Assembly: GCA_013530545.1 (NCBI GenBank)
Contig: SPVA01000028.1
Location: 1 to 56,375, forward strand
DNA from: Acinetobacter lwoffii
GTDB taxonomy: Bacteria; Pseudomonadota; Gammaproteobacteria; Pseudomonadales; Moraxellaceae
Length of the DNA stretch: 56,375 bases
Direction: 5' to 3'
Part shown: piece by piece, positions 9,964 through 18,825 of the stretch
How the letters are laid out: each line of letters opens with the position of its first letter
How positions within the stretch are numbered: the first letter of the stretch is position 1
The notes under the pieces: model-generated
Told to the model about the DNA's origin: nothing
The model's database searches: none
The model's input: the letters and a program-made list of their open reading frames with translations, nothing else
Position numbers and translations under genes: made by a program

Positions 9964-9995
9964 CATAGCCTCCTGATGGGGGCTATGTTATTTTT
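9964..9995 (+). terminator. Receptor terminator hairpin overlapping the piuC start
   Basis: Ten-base arms CATAGCCTCC (9964-9973) and GGGGGCTATG (9978-9987) close over a TGAT loop, followed by TTATTTTT: a typical intrinsic terminator for the receptor gene. Both candidate downstream piuC start codons (ATG 9976 and ATG 9985) lie inside the hairpin. Confidence 0.7.
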
Positions 9996-10656
9996 AAAAG
10001 ACGATTATTCAGGGGTTTCTCGTGCTGCATCATTGAATAAGATTGAGTGGGTCAATGGCAAGGTTACCGCGGGTACGCTCTCTGCCACCGTGAAACAGAA
10101 TCAGCAATTACCTGAAGATCATTCACTCACTCATCATCTCAGCAATATTATTCTGGAATCGCTGGGACAGCATGCTCTGTTTTTATCGGCGGCGATTCCA
10201 CTGGATATTATTCCCCCGCTTTTTAACCGCTATGAAAATAATGAATCTTTCGGCTTTCATGTCGACAATTCAATTCGTCGTATTCGCGGCAGCAGTGAAC
10301 GCCTCAGAACGGATTTATCCTGTACGGTTTTTTTAAGCGAGCCGGACGAATATGTCGGTGGTGAACTGGTAGTCGAAGACACTTACGGTTATCACGAAGT
10401 AAAATTGCCTGCCGGCGATATGATTCTTTATCCATCCACCAGCCTGCATGAAGTTACGCCAATCACTTCCGGTTGTCGAATTGCTTCATTTTTTTGGGTA
10501 CAAAGCATGATCAGGGATGATGCAGAGCGGCATATGTTGTTTAATCTGGATCAGAGTATTCAAAACTTGAGAATGCAGCTGGGTGATCAGCATGCAGAAG
10601 TTATGAAACTGACCAACCTGTATCATAATTTAATGCGTAAATGGGCTGAACTTTAA
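9985..10656 (+). CDS. piuC: PKHD-type Fe(II)/2-oxoglutarate hydroxylase, PiuC/YbiX type
   Basis: Non-haem iron dioxygenase found beside Fiu/PiuA receptors and presumed to modify the siderophore or its ligand. Visible ligands are the HVD pair, a distal His in SSLHEVTP-type context (TSLHEVTP) and the 2-oxoglutarate Arg in [31 protein letters not shown] is a family signature. From ATG 9985 it has 223 residues, near the usual 225. An ATG at 9955 would add ten residues. The first ten or so residues do not resemble the conserved HIP-VLS N-terminus. The start region also coincides with a terminator-like hairpin, so the gene may be 5'-truncated or use an unusual start. Confidence 0.8.
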   Translation: MLFLKDDYSGVSRAASLNKIEWVNGKVTAGTLSATVKQNQQLPEDHSLTHHLSNIILESLGQHALFLSAAIPLDIIPPLFNRYENNESFGFHVDNSIRRIRGSSERLRTDLSCTVFLSEPDEYVGGELVVEDTYGYHEVKLPAGDMILYPSTSLHEVTPITSGCRIASFFWVQSMIRDDAERHMLFNLDQSIQNLRMQLGDQHAEVMKLTNLYHNLMRKWAEL

Positions 10657-11083
10657 AAGAGGCTCTGTCTTCAATGATCTTTAAAAACAACTGGATCTAT
10701 TGTTTATTAAAATATACTGAGTTGTGGCACAATTGAACGTAATAAATAACGCTTTATGTCCAAATTAAGAAAATATAAAATACAATATTTAGAATAAGTG
10801 AAAATATTTTTCAATTCTTAAAGTTTATAAGAAAATCTTTATTAACATACGACTAAAATCCATAAAAATAGCAAAAACTTTTCGGGATAAGTGGATTAAA
10901 CTTTAAATTATAAGTAAGGTATTTAGTGCATTTGGTAGAGCTAAACCACCAATATTTAGACCATATTTCAGGTTTGAACCAGACTGTCACTAAAACCCAA
11001 TGAATAGACAAAATCTATGCCGCTGACCCACGCACCGCTTTAACCAAGATTACGGTACCCAAGTTAGCATAAGGAGCTCTCTC
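10657..11083. other. Gene-free stretch upstream of leuA
   Basis: AT-rich, with no open frame worth calling. A tRNA-like fragment at about 10927-10982 was considered and rejected. The last bases carry AAGGAG ahead of leuA. No leucine-rich leader peptide and no clear attenuator are visible. Confidence 0.6.
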
Positions 11084-12781
11084 ATGATGTTGGCTGATCC
11101 AAGTAAAAAATACCGTCGCATGTATCAACGTGTGGACTTACCAGACCGTCAATGGCCGAACAACGAAATCAATAAAGCGCCAATCTGGATGAGTACCGAC
11201 CTGCGTGACGGTAACCAAGCGATCTTTGAGCCAATGAACATGGAGCAGAAATTCAAGATGTTCCAGATGTTGGTGAAAATCGGTTTCAAACATATTGAAA
11301 TCGGCTTCCCGTCAGCATCGCAAATTGACTTTGATTTCACCCGTAAATTGATTGAAGAAGGTCATATTCCGGATGACGTTTATATCGAGGTCTTGGTTCA
11401 GGCACGTGATCATTTGATTCAGCGTACCTTTGAATCTTTACAAGGTGCGAAACGTGCCATTGTACATATCTATAACTCTAACTCGCCGACATTCCGCAAT
11501 AAAGTCTTGAATGTTGATGTTGAGGGTGCAAAACAGTTAGCCATTAATGCTGCACAAAAAGTGAAAGAATATGCCGCAAAACAGCCGGAAACTGAATTCG
11601 TATTTCAGTACAGCCCGGAGTGTTTTACTGCAACCGAATTAGAAGTCGCGAAAGATGTCTGCGATGCCGTCACTGAAATCTGGGAAGCATCTCCAGAGAA
11701 TAAAGTGATCTTGAACTTGCCTGCAACGGTAGAAGTTTCAGGTCCACACATCTATGCCGATCAAATCGAATGGATGCACCGTAACATTCAGCGTCGTGAT
11801 GGCGTGATCATTTCAGTTCACTGCCATAACGACCGTGGCTGTGGCATTGCCGCTTCTGAATTGGCAATTATGGCTGGTGCTGACCGAGTTGAAGGCTGTG
11901 TCTTCGGAAATGGTGAGCGTACCGGTAACGTCGACGTGGCTGCGATTGCCTTGAACATGTATACCCAAGGTGTAGCACCAAACTTGGATTTCTCCAACAT
12001 CAATGAAATCATTGCGACTGTGGAAGAATGTACTGGTTTACCTGTGCACCCGCGTCATCCTTATGCCGGTGATTTGGTGTTTACTGCATTCTCGGGTTCG
12101 CATCAGGATGCCATCAAAAAAGGTTTCGAGTTCCAGAAAAACGAAGAAATCTGGGATATGCCGTACTTGCCAATCGACCCGAAAGATTTAGGCCGTGATT
12201 ATGACGCCGTGATCCGTGTTAACTCACAATCAGGTAAAGGCGGTATTGCTTACTTGTTAGAATCGAACTACAACGTGATCTTGCCGCGTCGTTTACAGAT
12301 TGAATTCTCTCAGATCGTACAAAAACGTACCGATGAGCAAGGCACTGAAATCAGCGCGACCGAAATCTGGAAGTTGTTCAAGGAAACCTATGTGGATGCT
12401 AAAAACGTTCACTATTCTGCGAAAAACTACAAATTGTCAGATGACAATGGCAATCAGGTGATTGAGCTTGATCTTGAAATTGATGGCCAGTCACGTCGTG
12501 TTCGTGGTGAAGGCAATGGTCCAATTTCTGCGATTTTGGATGCACTTCAGTTACCAATTGATGTCCTAAACTATGAAGAGCGCAGCATCAGTTCGGGTGC
12601 ACATGCCAAAGCTTTAGCCTTGATCGAACTTCAAGTGAAAGGTACCGGTAAATCTGCCTTTGGTGCCGGGGTACATGACAACATCGTAACCTCTTCCATT
12701 GAAGCAATTATTGCCTCGACCAATCGCCTGATTGATCAGGGTGTGTTAAGCACTGATCAGGTGATTGCTGCTGCGGTCTAA
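11084..12781 (+). CDS. leuA: 2-isopropylmalate synthase
   Basis: Condenses acetyl-CoA with 2-oxoisovalerate, the first committed step of leucine synthesis. At 565 residues it belongs to the long type (LeuA2 form). The TIM-barrel has the metal-site STDLRDGNQA (Arg41, Asp42), the HxH metal ligands His246 and His248 in SVHCHNDRGCG, and GNGERTGNVD. The C-terminal regulatory domain starts near 435 and includes VRGEGNGPISAILDAL. AAGGAG lies about eight bases before ATG 11084; a second ATG follows directly. It appears monocistronic. Confidence 0.95.
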   Translation: MMLADPSKKYRRMYQRVDLPDRQWPNNEINKAPIWMSTDLRDGNQAIFEPMNMEQKFKMFQMLVKIGFKHIEIGFPSASQIDFDFTRKLIEEGHIPDDVYIEVLVQARDHLIQRTFESLQGAKRAIVHIYNSNSPTFRNKVLNVDVEGAKQLAINAAQKVKEYAAKQPETEFVFQYSPECFTATELEVAKDVCDAVTEIWEASPENKVILNLPATVEVSGPHIYADQIEWMHRNIQRRDGVIISVHCHNDRGCGIAASELAIMAGADRVEGCVFGNGERTGNVDVAAIALNMYTQGVAPNLDFSNINEIIATVEECTGLPVHPRHPYAGDLVFTAFSGSHQDAIKKGFEFQKNEEIWDMPYLPIDPKDLGRDYDAVIRVNSQSGKGGIAYLLESNYNVILPRRLQIEFSQIVQKRTDEQGTEISATEIWKLFKETYVDAKNVHYSAKNYKLSDDNGNQVIELDLEIDGQSRRVRGEGNGPISAILDALQLPIDVLNYEERSISSGAHAKALALIELQVKGTGKSAFGAGVHDNIVTSSIEAIIASTNRLIDQGVLSTDQVIAAAV

Positions 12782-12893
12782 ACGGCTGTATTAGAATTTG
12801 CGATAATTCATAGCACTAAAATGACTTTAGAAGGATACCGGCAAATGGTATCCTTTTATTATTCATACTAAAGATTTAAGGCGAATCCTCCCC

Positions 12894-14054
12894 GTGTCTT
12901 TTCCAGCTGACTCAGTGGGCATTGTTGTCCCACAAAAGTTCCAATTTGAAGAGCCGTTAGAGCTTGAATGCGGTCGCATCCTCCCACGTTTTGAACTGAT
13001 GGTTGAAACTTATGGCGAACTCAATGCCGATAAGTCCAATGCCATTCTGATTTGTCATGCCCTTTCCGGTCATCATCATGCTGCTGGCTATCATCATGAA
13101 GATGATAAAAAAGCCGGCTGGTGGGATTCATGTATTGGTCCCGGCAAAGCCATTGATACGTCAAAATTCTTTGTGGTTTCACTGAATAATATTGGTGGCT
13201 GTAATGGCTCTACAGGCCCGATCTCGCCAAACCCTGAAAATGATAACCGCCCGTATGGTCCGGATTTCCCACTGGTTACGGTACGTGACTGGGTCAAAAC
13301 CCAAGCCCTGCTCTCTGACCGTTTAGGAATTGATACCTGGGATGCCATCATTGGTGGTTCACTGGGTGGCATGCAGGCATTGCAATGGTCAGTGGATTAT
13401 CCAAACCGTTTAAGAAAATGCGTGATCATTGCCAGCGCTCCAAAGCTTTCTGCACAGAATATTGCCTTTAACGAAGTGGCACGTCAGTCGATTTTGTCAG
13501 ACCCAGATTTCCATAATGGCCGTTATCTGGAAAATGACAGCTATCCAAAACGTGGTCTGATTCTGGCGCGTATGGTGGGCCATATTACTTACCTATCCGA
13601 AGAGGCCATGAAGCAGAAGTTTGGCCGCGATTTGAAATCAGGTAAATTTATGTATGGTTTCGATGTCGAATTTCAGGTCGAAAGCTATTTGCGTTATCAG
13701 GGTGAGCAGTTCAGCCGTAACTTTGATGCCAATACCTATCTGATCATGACCAAGGCACTGGATTATTTTGATCCGTCGCGTGAATATGAACAGTCGCTCA
13801 AAAAAGCCATGGCCAATACCCAGTGCAAGTTCCTGGTGGTGTCATTCACCACTGACTGGCGTTTTACCCCTGCCCGCTCACAGGAAATCGTGGATGCCTT
13901 GATCAGCAATCACAAACCTGTGAGCTATCTGGATATTGATGCCGAACAGGGTCATGACTCTTTCCTGTTCCCTATTCCGCTCTATGTAAAATCTTTGCGT
14001 GCATTCCTGGGGGGTGAAGAACACCTGAAAGCAACACCAAAGGAGGCCGTATAA
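12894..14054 (+). CDS. metX: Homoserine O-acetyltransferase family, methionine pathway
   Basis: Acylates homoserine for methionine synthesis (acetyl or succinyl donor cannot be decided by eye). The 386-residue alpha/beta hydrolase shows [13 protein letters not shown], nucleophile Ser156 in [12 protein letters not shown], Asp321 in TTDWRF and His354 in EQGHDSFL. The start is GTG at 12894, with AAGG about a dozen bases upstream. The stop is two bases from metW, the standard metX-metW pair. It can only be confirmed as acetyl- rather than succinyltransferase by biochemical or close phylogenetic comparison. Confidence 0.93.
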   Translation: MSFPADSVGIVVPQKFQFEEPLELECGRILPRFELMVETYGELNADKSNAILICHALSGHHHAAGYHHEDDKKAGWWDSCIGPGKAIDTSKFFVVSLNNIGGCNGSTGPISPNPENDNRPYGPDFPLVTVRDWVKTQALLSDRLGIDTWDAIIGGSLGGMQALQWSVDYPNRLRKCVIIASAPKLSAQNIAFNEVARQSILSDPDFHNGRYLENDSYPKRGLILARMVGHITYLSEEAMKQKFGRDLKSGKFMYGFDVEFQVESYLRYQGEQFSRNFDANTYLIMTKALDYFDPSREYEQSLKKAMANTQCKFLVVSFTTDWRFTPARSQEIVDALISNHKPVSYLDIDAEQGHDSFLFPIPLYVKSLRAFLGGEEHLKATPKEAV

Positions 14055-14056
14055 TA

Positions 14057-14650
14057 ATGCGTATCGATCAACAACTCGCTGAAAAGTGGATTAAGCCCGG
14101 TTCTAGCGTACTCGACCTTGGTTGTGGCGATGGTGAACTGCTGGCACAAATGAGCAAAAAGCACGATATTCGTGCATATGGATTAGAAATTGATCAGGAA
14201 AAGATTGCAATTGCAGTCAGTCGCGGGTTAAATATCATCCAGCAAGACTTAAACCTTGGTTTAAGCCGTTTTGCCGACCAGTCTTTTGACAATGTGGTCA
14301 TGGCACAAGCTTTGCAAGCTGTAGATGCACCTGACGTATTATTGCGTGATATGGTGCGTGTAGGGAAACAGGCCATTATTACCTTTCCGAACTTTGCGCA
14401 CTGGAAGACCCGGTCTTTCTTGGCAATCAAAGGGAGAATGCCGGTTTCTGAAGCCTTGCCGTATATGTGGTATAACACCCCGAATATCCACTTATGTACA
14501 TTTCGTGATTTTGAAGCACTTTGTGCGGAAAATAACATCAAAATTATTAATCGACTCGCTGTGAACGGGAATCAAGAAGATAGTTTGCTGAGCAAGCATC
14601 TCCCTAATCTATTTGGTGAAGTCGCAATTTATCGAGTGAGCGCGCTATGA
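14057..14650 (+). CDS. metW: Methionine biosynthesis protein MetW
   Basis: A 197-residue class I SAM-dependent methyltransferase-like protein always paired with metX and thought to stimulate homoserine acyltransfer. Motif I is VLDLGCGDGE (18-27). ITFPNFAHWKTRSFLAIKGRMPVS and LPYMWYNTPNIHLCTFRDFE are MetW signatures. AAAGGAGG inside the metX 3' end supplies the ribosome-binding site, two bases separate the genes, and the stop overlaps the following Sel1 gene by four bases (ATGA). All three genes are probably co-transcribed. Confidence 0.93.
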   Translation: MRIDQQLAEKWIKPGSSVLDLGCGDGELLAQMSKKHDIRAYGLEIDQEKIAIAVSRGLNIIQQDLNLGLSRFADQSFDNVVMAQALQAVDAPDVLLRDMVRVGKQAIITFPNFAHWKTRSFLAIKGRMPVSEALPYMWYNTPNIHLCTFRDFEALCAENNIKIINRLAVNGNQEDSLLSKHLPNLFGEVAIYRVSAL

Positions 14651-15237
14651 AAAAATTATTATTAAGTACGACGCTACTGGCGGGACTTTTTGGCATGCAA
14701 GCCCATGCAGATTATGTTGCACCTAGTCCATCTGTTGCCAGTCAAGCGGCTCAGTATTCCATCATGGATATCAACAGTCTGACCAAAGCAGCGAAAGCTG
14801 GTCAGGCCGGCGCACAGTTTTATCTGGCCACCAAATACCAGTATGGTAAAGACATTCAAAAAGATGAACGACAGGCCTTTGCCTGGTATAAAGCTGCTGC
14901 GGATCAAGGTCTGGCAGTTGCCCAACTGAATGTCGGCCGTATGCTGGCAGATGGTATTGGCACCAGAAAAGATGAAGCGCTGGCGCGTCAGTATTTTGAA
15001 AAAGCGGCTAGCCGTGGCGATAACCGTGCCAGCTTTAATCTGGCAATGATGGAAGAGAAAAAGAAAAACTATATGGGCGCTTACCAGTGGTATGAACTGT
15101 CTACCCGTGATGGCATGCTCGACAATAAGGTAATTACGCTATCGGAAGGCAGAAAAACTGCCTTAGCGGCCAACCTGACCCAAGAGCAGATCCGTCAGGC
15201 GCGTGACCGTGCCGACAGATGGATTCAGGCACAATAA
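14647..15237 (+). CDS. Periplasmic Sel1-repeat protein
   Basis: A 196-residue exported protein. The signal peptide MKKLLLSTTLLAGLFGMQAHA is cleaved after Ala21. Two clear Sel1-like repeats follow: AQFYLATKYQYGKDIQKDERQ/AFAWYKAAADQG and AQLNVGRMLADGIGTRKDE/ALARQYFEKAASRG, with a third degenerate unit (ASFNLAMMEEKKKNYMGAYQWYELS). Such repeats form TPR-like alpha-solenoids for protein contacts. The start overlaps the metW stop, so it is translationally coupled, but no role in methionine metabolism is evident. It ends at a UUCG-loop terminator. Confidence 0.85.
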   Translation: MKKLLLSTTLLAGLFGMQAHADYVAPSPSVASQAAQYSIMDINSLTKAAKAGQAGAQFYLATKYQYGKDIQKDERQAFAWYKAAADQGLAVAQLNVGRMLADGIGTRKDEALARQYFEKAASRGDNRASFNLAMMEEKKKNYMGAYQWYELSTRDGMLDNKVITLSEGRKTALAANLTQEQIRQARDRADRWIQAQ

Positions 15238-15253
15238 GCTGAATGGTATAAAT

Positions 15254-15274
15254 AGCACCTTCGGGTGCTTTTTT
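15254..15274 (+). terminator. Terminator of the metX operon
   Basis: AGCACC and GGTGCT arms with a stable TTCG tetraloop, followed by a run of T. Confidence 0.85.
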
Positions 15275-15341
15275 ATTGCCGCAAATTCTTCATCCATTGC
15301 TAAAATAGCGCCCATTCTTTATCTAATAATGAGTTTTTGAC

Positions 15342-15968
15342 ATGGCTGCAACTGACTGGTTATCCCAAGGCACACTGGTATTGGCAAGTAATAACAAAGG
15401 TAAAATTGCCGAGTTTGAAAAACTGTTTGCCGAGCTACAACTGCCGGTTGAAGTCGTGGCCCAGGGCAAGTTGAATATCGAAGATGCGATCGAAGATGGT
15501 CTAAGCTTTGTAGAAAATGCGATTATTAAGGCTCGCCATGCTTCTAAAATTTCCGGAAAACCTGCTATTGCAGATGATTCAGGCATTTGTGTGCCAGTTC
15601 TTGGCGGCGCTCCCGGCATTTACTCGGCTCGTTATTCCGGTGAGCATGGCAACGATGCCGCCAATAATGAAAAACTGCTGGCCGATCTCAAACCCTTACG
15701 CCAAGATGGTGAAGTGATTGAGGGCATGTTTGTTTGCGTACTGGCACTGGTTCAACATGCCGAAGATCCCTTACCGCAAGTCTTTCAGGGTATCTGGCAC
15801 GGGGAAATTCTGGAAGCTGCGCGTGGTGAAAATGGTTTTGGCTATGACCCGTTGTTCTGGTTACCGGAACTCGGAATTTCCAGTGCAGAAATGAGTAAGG
15901 AAGAGAAAAATAAAATCAGTCATCGTGGACAGGCGATGCAGTTGTTTAAGAAGAGTTTGGAGAAGTAA
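15342..15968 (+). CDS. rdgB: XTP/dITP diphosphatase (HAM1 family)
   Basis: Hydrolyses non-canonical purine nucleotides (dITP, XTP) to monophosphates, preventing their use in DNA. The 208-residue protein shows the HAM1 signatures LVLASNNKGKIAEFEKL, SFVENAIIKARHA, AIADDSGICV followed by GGAPGIYSARYSG, GFGYDPLFW and the C-terminal SHRGQAMQ. The start at 15342 follows a gap with the previous operon's terminator, so it has its own promoter. A group of palindromic repeats lies directly behind its stop. Confidence 0.94.
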   Translation: MAATDWLSQGTLVLASNNKGKIAEFEKLFAELQLPVEVVAQGKLNIEDAIEDGLSFVENAIIKARHASKISGKPAIADDSGICVPVLGGAPGIYSARYSGEHGNDAANNEKLLADLKPLRQDGEVIEGMFVCVLALVQHAEDPLPQVFQGIWHGEILEAARGENGFGYDPLFWLPELGISSAEMSKEEKNKISHRGQAMQLFKKSLEK

Positions 15969-15975
15969 GTTCCTC

Positions 15976-16020
15976 CTCTCACCCCAGCCCTCTCCCTTTG
16001 GGAGAGGGCTGGGGTGAGAG
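15976..16020. repeat. REP-like perfect palindrome, copy 1
   Basis: Twenty-one-base arms (15976-15996 and 16000-16020) are perfectly complementary around TTT. The arms contain CACCCCAGCCCTCTCCC, the core of a widespread intergenic palindrome type. It starts seven bases after the rdgB stop, followed by ATTTTTAAAA, so it may also end rdgB transcription. Confidence 0.9.
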
Positions 16021-16045
16021 ATTTTTAAAATACACCTCTCCCTAA

Positions 16046-16066
16046 CCCTCTCCTTTAAGGAGAGGG
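16046..16066. repeat. REP-like palindrome, copy 2
   Basis: CCCTCTCC and GGAGAGGG flank TTTAA, preceded by ACCTCTCCCTAA. Related in sequence to the palindrome at 15976-16020. Confidence 0.75.
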
Positions 16067-16093
16067 AAAATCATTCTTCTAAAGCTTTTACAT

Positions 16094-16126
16094 CCTCTCT
16101 AACTCTCGCCCTAAGGGCAAGAGGAC
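16094..16126. repeat. REP-like palindrome, copy 3, degenerate
   Basis: CTCTCGCCC and GGGCAAGAG flank TAA with one mismatch, and TCCTCT at the left end pairs with AGAGGA at the right. It closes the three-palindrome cluster between convergent rdgB and the AEC permease gene. Confidence 0.65.
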
Positions 16127-16138
16127 CTTTTTATGTTT

Positions 16139-17020
16139 TTATAATCCTGGCATCAACGCATGCATGATTACCCCATATAGAGCAATCAAGATCGCACTGG
16201 CCAAAGTTCCCGAAGCAATATATTTGGCGGAATGGCCCGTTCCCTGATAATGGGTTTCCAGCGCTACAATATTGGCTGCAGGAGGCAATAAAAAGAACAT
16301 CAGCATTACAGCATAAGTCAGCGTCTGCTGCGGAATAGGTAAATAATAATAGGCGACAACACACAGCAAAACCGCAAACAGTCCTCTATAAAAAATCAGT
16401 TGCAGACTACACATTAAATCGAAGCGGCTGATCCGCACATTACTTAGCCACATCCCCAGCACACACATGCCACTAAAAGTGACCAGCACTTTATTGGCTT
16501 GATACAGCATCTCCACCCAAGCGACTTGCTGCCAGTGACTCAAATCCCAAAATGATAATAGTGCTGCTACTGACAATGCCACCACTGGCGGTGAGAGCAG
16601 GACATTTTTTAAAATATAGCCACTATCTTGTCTGGCTTCACTGACTGCCATCACCGCACAGACATTGCCAAACAAGGAACCACCGATGTACAGCGCCACC
16701 ACGGTACTGGTCGCTTGCGGGCCAAAAACTGCCAGTGCAAAAGGAATCCCCAGCCATGCCCCATTTAAATAACTCAGGCATAAGGCACGCAGTTTATTTT
16801 TCAAGGTGAAATAAAATAGGGCAAAGAACAGACAGGAACAGAAAAAGCTGAAGGCAATCAGCCACAAACTGCCCTCTTGGTAAAACACCATGTTGTAGAT
16901 AATCAGTACTGGAATCAGTACTCGGGCCAATAAAGACGCCAAGAGAGGTCGAACTGGTTTTAAATATTGCACCCCCCAATAACCGATCAGAAAAGACAGG
17001 AGGGGAAGAATTAAGGCCAT
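16139..17020 (-). CDS. AEC (auxin efflux carrier) family permease
   Basis: A 293-residue integral membrane protein with about nine or ten hydrophobic helices from residue 1 to the end. The AEC family layout is visible: an N-terminal LLSFLIGYWGV helix, LLARVLIPVLIIYNM with conserved proline in helix 2, NGAWLGIPFALAVFG before the midpoint, and a second half with PPAANIVALETHYQG. Family members export malate, malonate or other small organic acids, but the substrate here is unknown. It is convergent with rdgB across the palindromic repeats and divergent from tatA. Confidence 0.8.
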   Translation of the reverse strand: MALILPLLSFLIGYWGVQYLKPVRPLLASLLARVLIPVLIIYNMVFYQEGSLWLIAFSFFCSCLFFALFYFTLKNKLRALCLSYLNGAWLGIPFALAVFGPQATSTVVALYIGGSLFGNVCAVMAVSEARQDSGYILKNVLLSPPVVALSVAALLSFWDLSHWQQVAWVEMLYQANKVLVTFSGMCVLGMWLSNVRISRFDLMCSLQLIFYRGLFAVLLCVVAYYYLPIPQQTLTYAVMLMFFLLPPAANIVALETHYQGTGHSAKYIASGTLASAILIALYGVIMHALMPGL

Positions 17021-17132
17021 GACAATGCTGCTGAGATTTCCATATCAAGCTGTATGCTAGCACAGCTTAGTTTTTCTCAAATGATAGAATTTTTGATCTG
17101 AGTGATTCATACACTGCTACTGTTTCGGCAAA

Positions 17133-17163
17133 CTGTCATCAAAGCGTCACCGCGCTGTCATAC
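17133..17163 (+). promoter_or_regulatory. Triple Pho half-site array upstream of tatABC
   Basis: Three direct half-sites lie at exactly 11-base intervals: TGTCA (17134), CGTCA (17145) and TGTCA (17156). The first pair matches the 18-bp PhoB consensus at 15 positions and the last half-site is CTGTCATA. The array ends 43 bases before the tatA ATG, with GAGATAGG at about the right place for a poor -10. PhoB control of the Tat operon is inferred. Confidence 0.7.
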
Positions 17164-17205
17164 AAGCCTGCTGAGATAGGTGCATGAAATATAGAGGATA
17201 AAATA

Positions 17206-17424
17206 ATGGCAGGATTATCAATTTGGCATGTGCTGATTTTTGCAATTGTGGTGATTTTATTGTTCGGTACATCAAAACTTAAAAATCTGGGTAAAGACGT
17301 CGGCGGCGCGATTAAAGACTTTAAAAAATCAGTCAAAGATGAAGAGGCAGAACAAGCTCAGCTTGCAGAGCCACGCACCATTGATGCTCAGGTCAAAACT
17401 CCTGAACATTCGGTTAAAAGTTAA
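17206..17424 (+). CDS. tatA: Twin-arginine translocase subunit TatA
   Basis: Forms the size-adaptable pore for folded Tat substrates in the inner membrane. The 72 residues comprise one N-terminal transmembrane helix (about 5-21), the hinge [20 protein letters not shown] with amphipathic helix, and a charged tail (DEEAEQAQ). GAGG lies about eight bases ahead of the ATG. It is first in tatABC, nine bases before tatB. The upstream Pho-like array is described separately. Confidence 0.95.
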   Translation: MAGLSIWHVLIFAIVVILLFGTSKLKNLGKDVGGAIKDFKKSVKDEEAEQAQLAEPRTIDAQVKTPEHSVKS

Positions 17425-17433
17425 GAGTTCGCT

Positions 17434-17856
17434 ATGCTCAATATTGGAATGACCGAGCTGCTGATTTTCGGGATTATTTCGCTTTTGGTTCTTGGGCCAG
17501 ATAAACTTCCGGAAGCAGTACGTTTTGTCGGAACATGGTACGGCAAGATCAAGCGTATGGTGAGCAATGTTCAGAATGATCTTGATCGTGAATTGCGCCT
17601 GTCTGAGCTACGTGAACAGATGCAGGCTGAAATGCAGCGGATTCAGGAACTGGAGGCCAAGATGCAGGCACAAGTGGCTAATTTGCAGCAGCCGATTGTA
17701 AGCGATGAAGTAAAAATAAAATCGCAAGCTGTCCAGCCCTTGCTCAGCTATCAGCCGGTGATACAGCCTGTATCACCCGTGTATTTACCCAAGCCTACAG
17801 CAATTCAAACCGTGATTTCCGAACAACGCTATACAGAAATGAAGGTGGCCGTATGA
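17434..17856 (+). CDS. tatB: Twin-arginine translocase subunit TatB
   Basis: Partners TatC in the Tat substrate receptor complex. The 140-residue protein begins MLNIGMTELLIFGIISLLVLGPDKLPEAVRF, with the family's Glu8 in the N-terminal helix and the LGPDKLP hinge. A long amphipathic/coiled helix follows to about residue 90, then a variable proline-rich tail. The stop codon overlaps the tatC start (ATGA), giving translational coupling. Confidence 0.95.
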   Translation: MLNIGMTELLIFGIISLLVLGPDKLPEAVRFVGTWYGKIKRMVSNVQNDLDRELRLSELREQMQAEMQRIQELEAKMQAQVANLQQPIVSDEVKIKSQAVQPLLSYQPVIQPVSPVYLPKPTAIQTVISEQRYTEMKVAV

Positions 17857-18629
17857 CATCCTTGCCGACCACACCAGCCTCCAATGATGCTGCAGCACTG
17901 AACCTCGAACAGATGCCGATTACCCAGCATTTGATCATCTTAAGAAAGCATCTGTTTAAAGTGGTTGCTGTCCTGATTGGCCTGTTTTTCTGCTTATTGC
18001 CCTTTGCCAATCAGACTTACCAGTGGTTGTCTGAACCCTTACGGGCACAGCTACCTGCCAGCTCAACCATGATTGCCACGGATGTCACTGCAACCTTCAT
18101 GGCACCTTTTAAGCTGAACTTCTTTGTCGCGCTGATGATCGCGATGCCATTCATCCTGTATCAGCTCTGGACCTTTATTAAGCCTGCGCTGTATGCCAAA
18201 GAAAAAAGTCTGGCTTTACCACTTTTGATCGGCAGTATCGTGCTGTTTTATGTCGGGATTAGTTTTGCCTACTTTGTAGCCTTGCCCTCGATCCTGCATT
18301 TTTTCATCAGTGTCTCACCTGAAACTGTGGCCCCGATGACGGACATTAACAGTTATCTCAGCTTCTGTTTAAAACTGTTTCTGGTCTTTGGTTTTACTTT
18401 TGAAATTCCCATTATCACTTTAATTTTAATCCTGATTGGAGCAGTTACGACACAAACCCTAGTAGAAAAACGGCGCTTTATTATTGTGGGCTGCTTCTTT
18501 GTGGCGATGTTTGTGACGCCACCGGATGCCCTGTCAATGATTATGCTGGCTGTGCCGATGTGGTTGCTGTTTGAACTGGGTTTACTGGCAGGGAAACTGA
18601 TTGAAAAACGTCGATTAAAGACTGAATAA
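17853..18629 (+). CDS. tatC: Twin-arginine translocase subunit TatC
   Basis: Recognises the twin-arginine signal peptide and nucleates the translocase. The 258 residues have six membrane helices. Conserved elements are the cytoplasmic N-terminal ITQHLIILRKHLFK, FMAPFKLNFF, LPSILHFF and FGFTFEIPI with its functionally important Glu. The N-terminus has a longer polar lead (about 20 residues) than E. coli TatC. The obvious local client is the PhoX protein encoded next. Confidence 0.96.
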   Translation: MTSLPTTPASNDAAALNLEQMPITQHLIILRKHLFKVVAVLIGLFFCLLPFANQTYQWLSEPLRAQLPASSTMIATDVTATFMAPFKLNFFVALMIAMPFILYQLWTFIKPALYAKEKSLALPLLIGSIVLFYVGISFAYFVALPSILHFFISVSPETVAPMTDINSYLSFCLKLFLVFGFTFEIPIITLILILIGAVTTQTLVEKRRFIIVGCFFVAMFVTPPDALSMIMLAVPMWLLFELGLLAGKLIEKRRLKTE

Positions 18630-18740
18630 CAATAACCAGCCAAAACAAAAAAATATCGATTTACTCAGGCAGCTCTGGCTGTCTTTTTATTTTCTAAATT
18701 TCAATAAAATACTGATTTATTTAACTTTAATGCAACATTT

Positions 18741-18758
18741 TCTTAAGATTACTGTCAC
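18741..18758 (+). promoter_or_regulatory. Candidate Pho box upstream of phoX
   Basis: One clear half-site, CTGTCAC (18752-18758), is preceded 11 bases earlier by a poorly conserved half (TCTTAAGATTA). The match to the 18-bp PhoB consensus is 12 positions. GGTATT, ten or so bases further on, is a possible weak -10. Weaker than the sites upstream of the micro-ORF and tatA, but in the expected place. Confidence 0.45.
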
Positions 18759-18825
18759 ATCCCAGGCTTAAGGTATTGAAAACTTCTACATCACCAAGCA
18801 CTTATTTTTTAATTGGGACTTTAAA

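Noticed and set aside
10927..10982. tRNA-like fragments (TTTGGTAGAGC D-arm-like, GGTTTGAACC T-arm-like, and CTAAA/TTTAG stem) upstream of leuA
   Set aside because: No acceptor stem, a 9-base rather than 7-base anticodon loop and imperfect D- and T-stems; not a functional tRNA and too weak to call a tRNA remnant.
11000..11026. Eight-codon ORF upstream of leuA as a leucine leader peptide
   Set aside because: Only one leucine codon and no attenuator hairpins follow.
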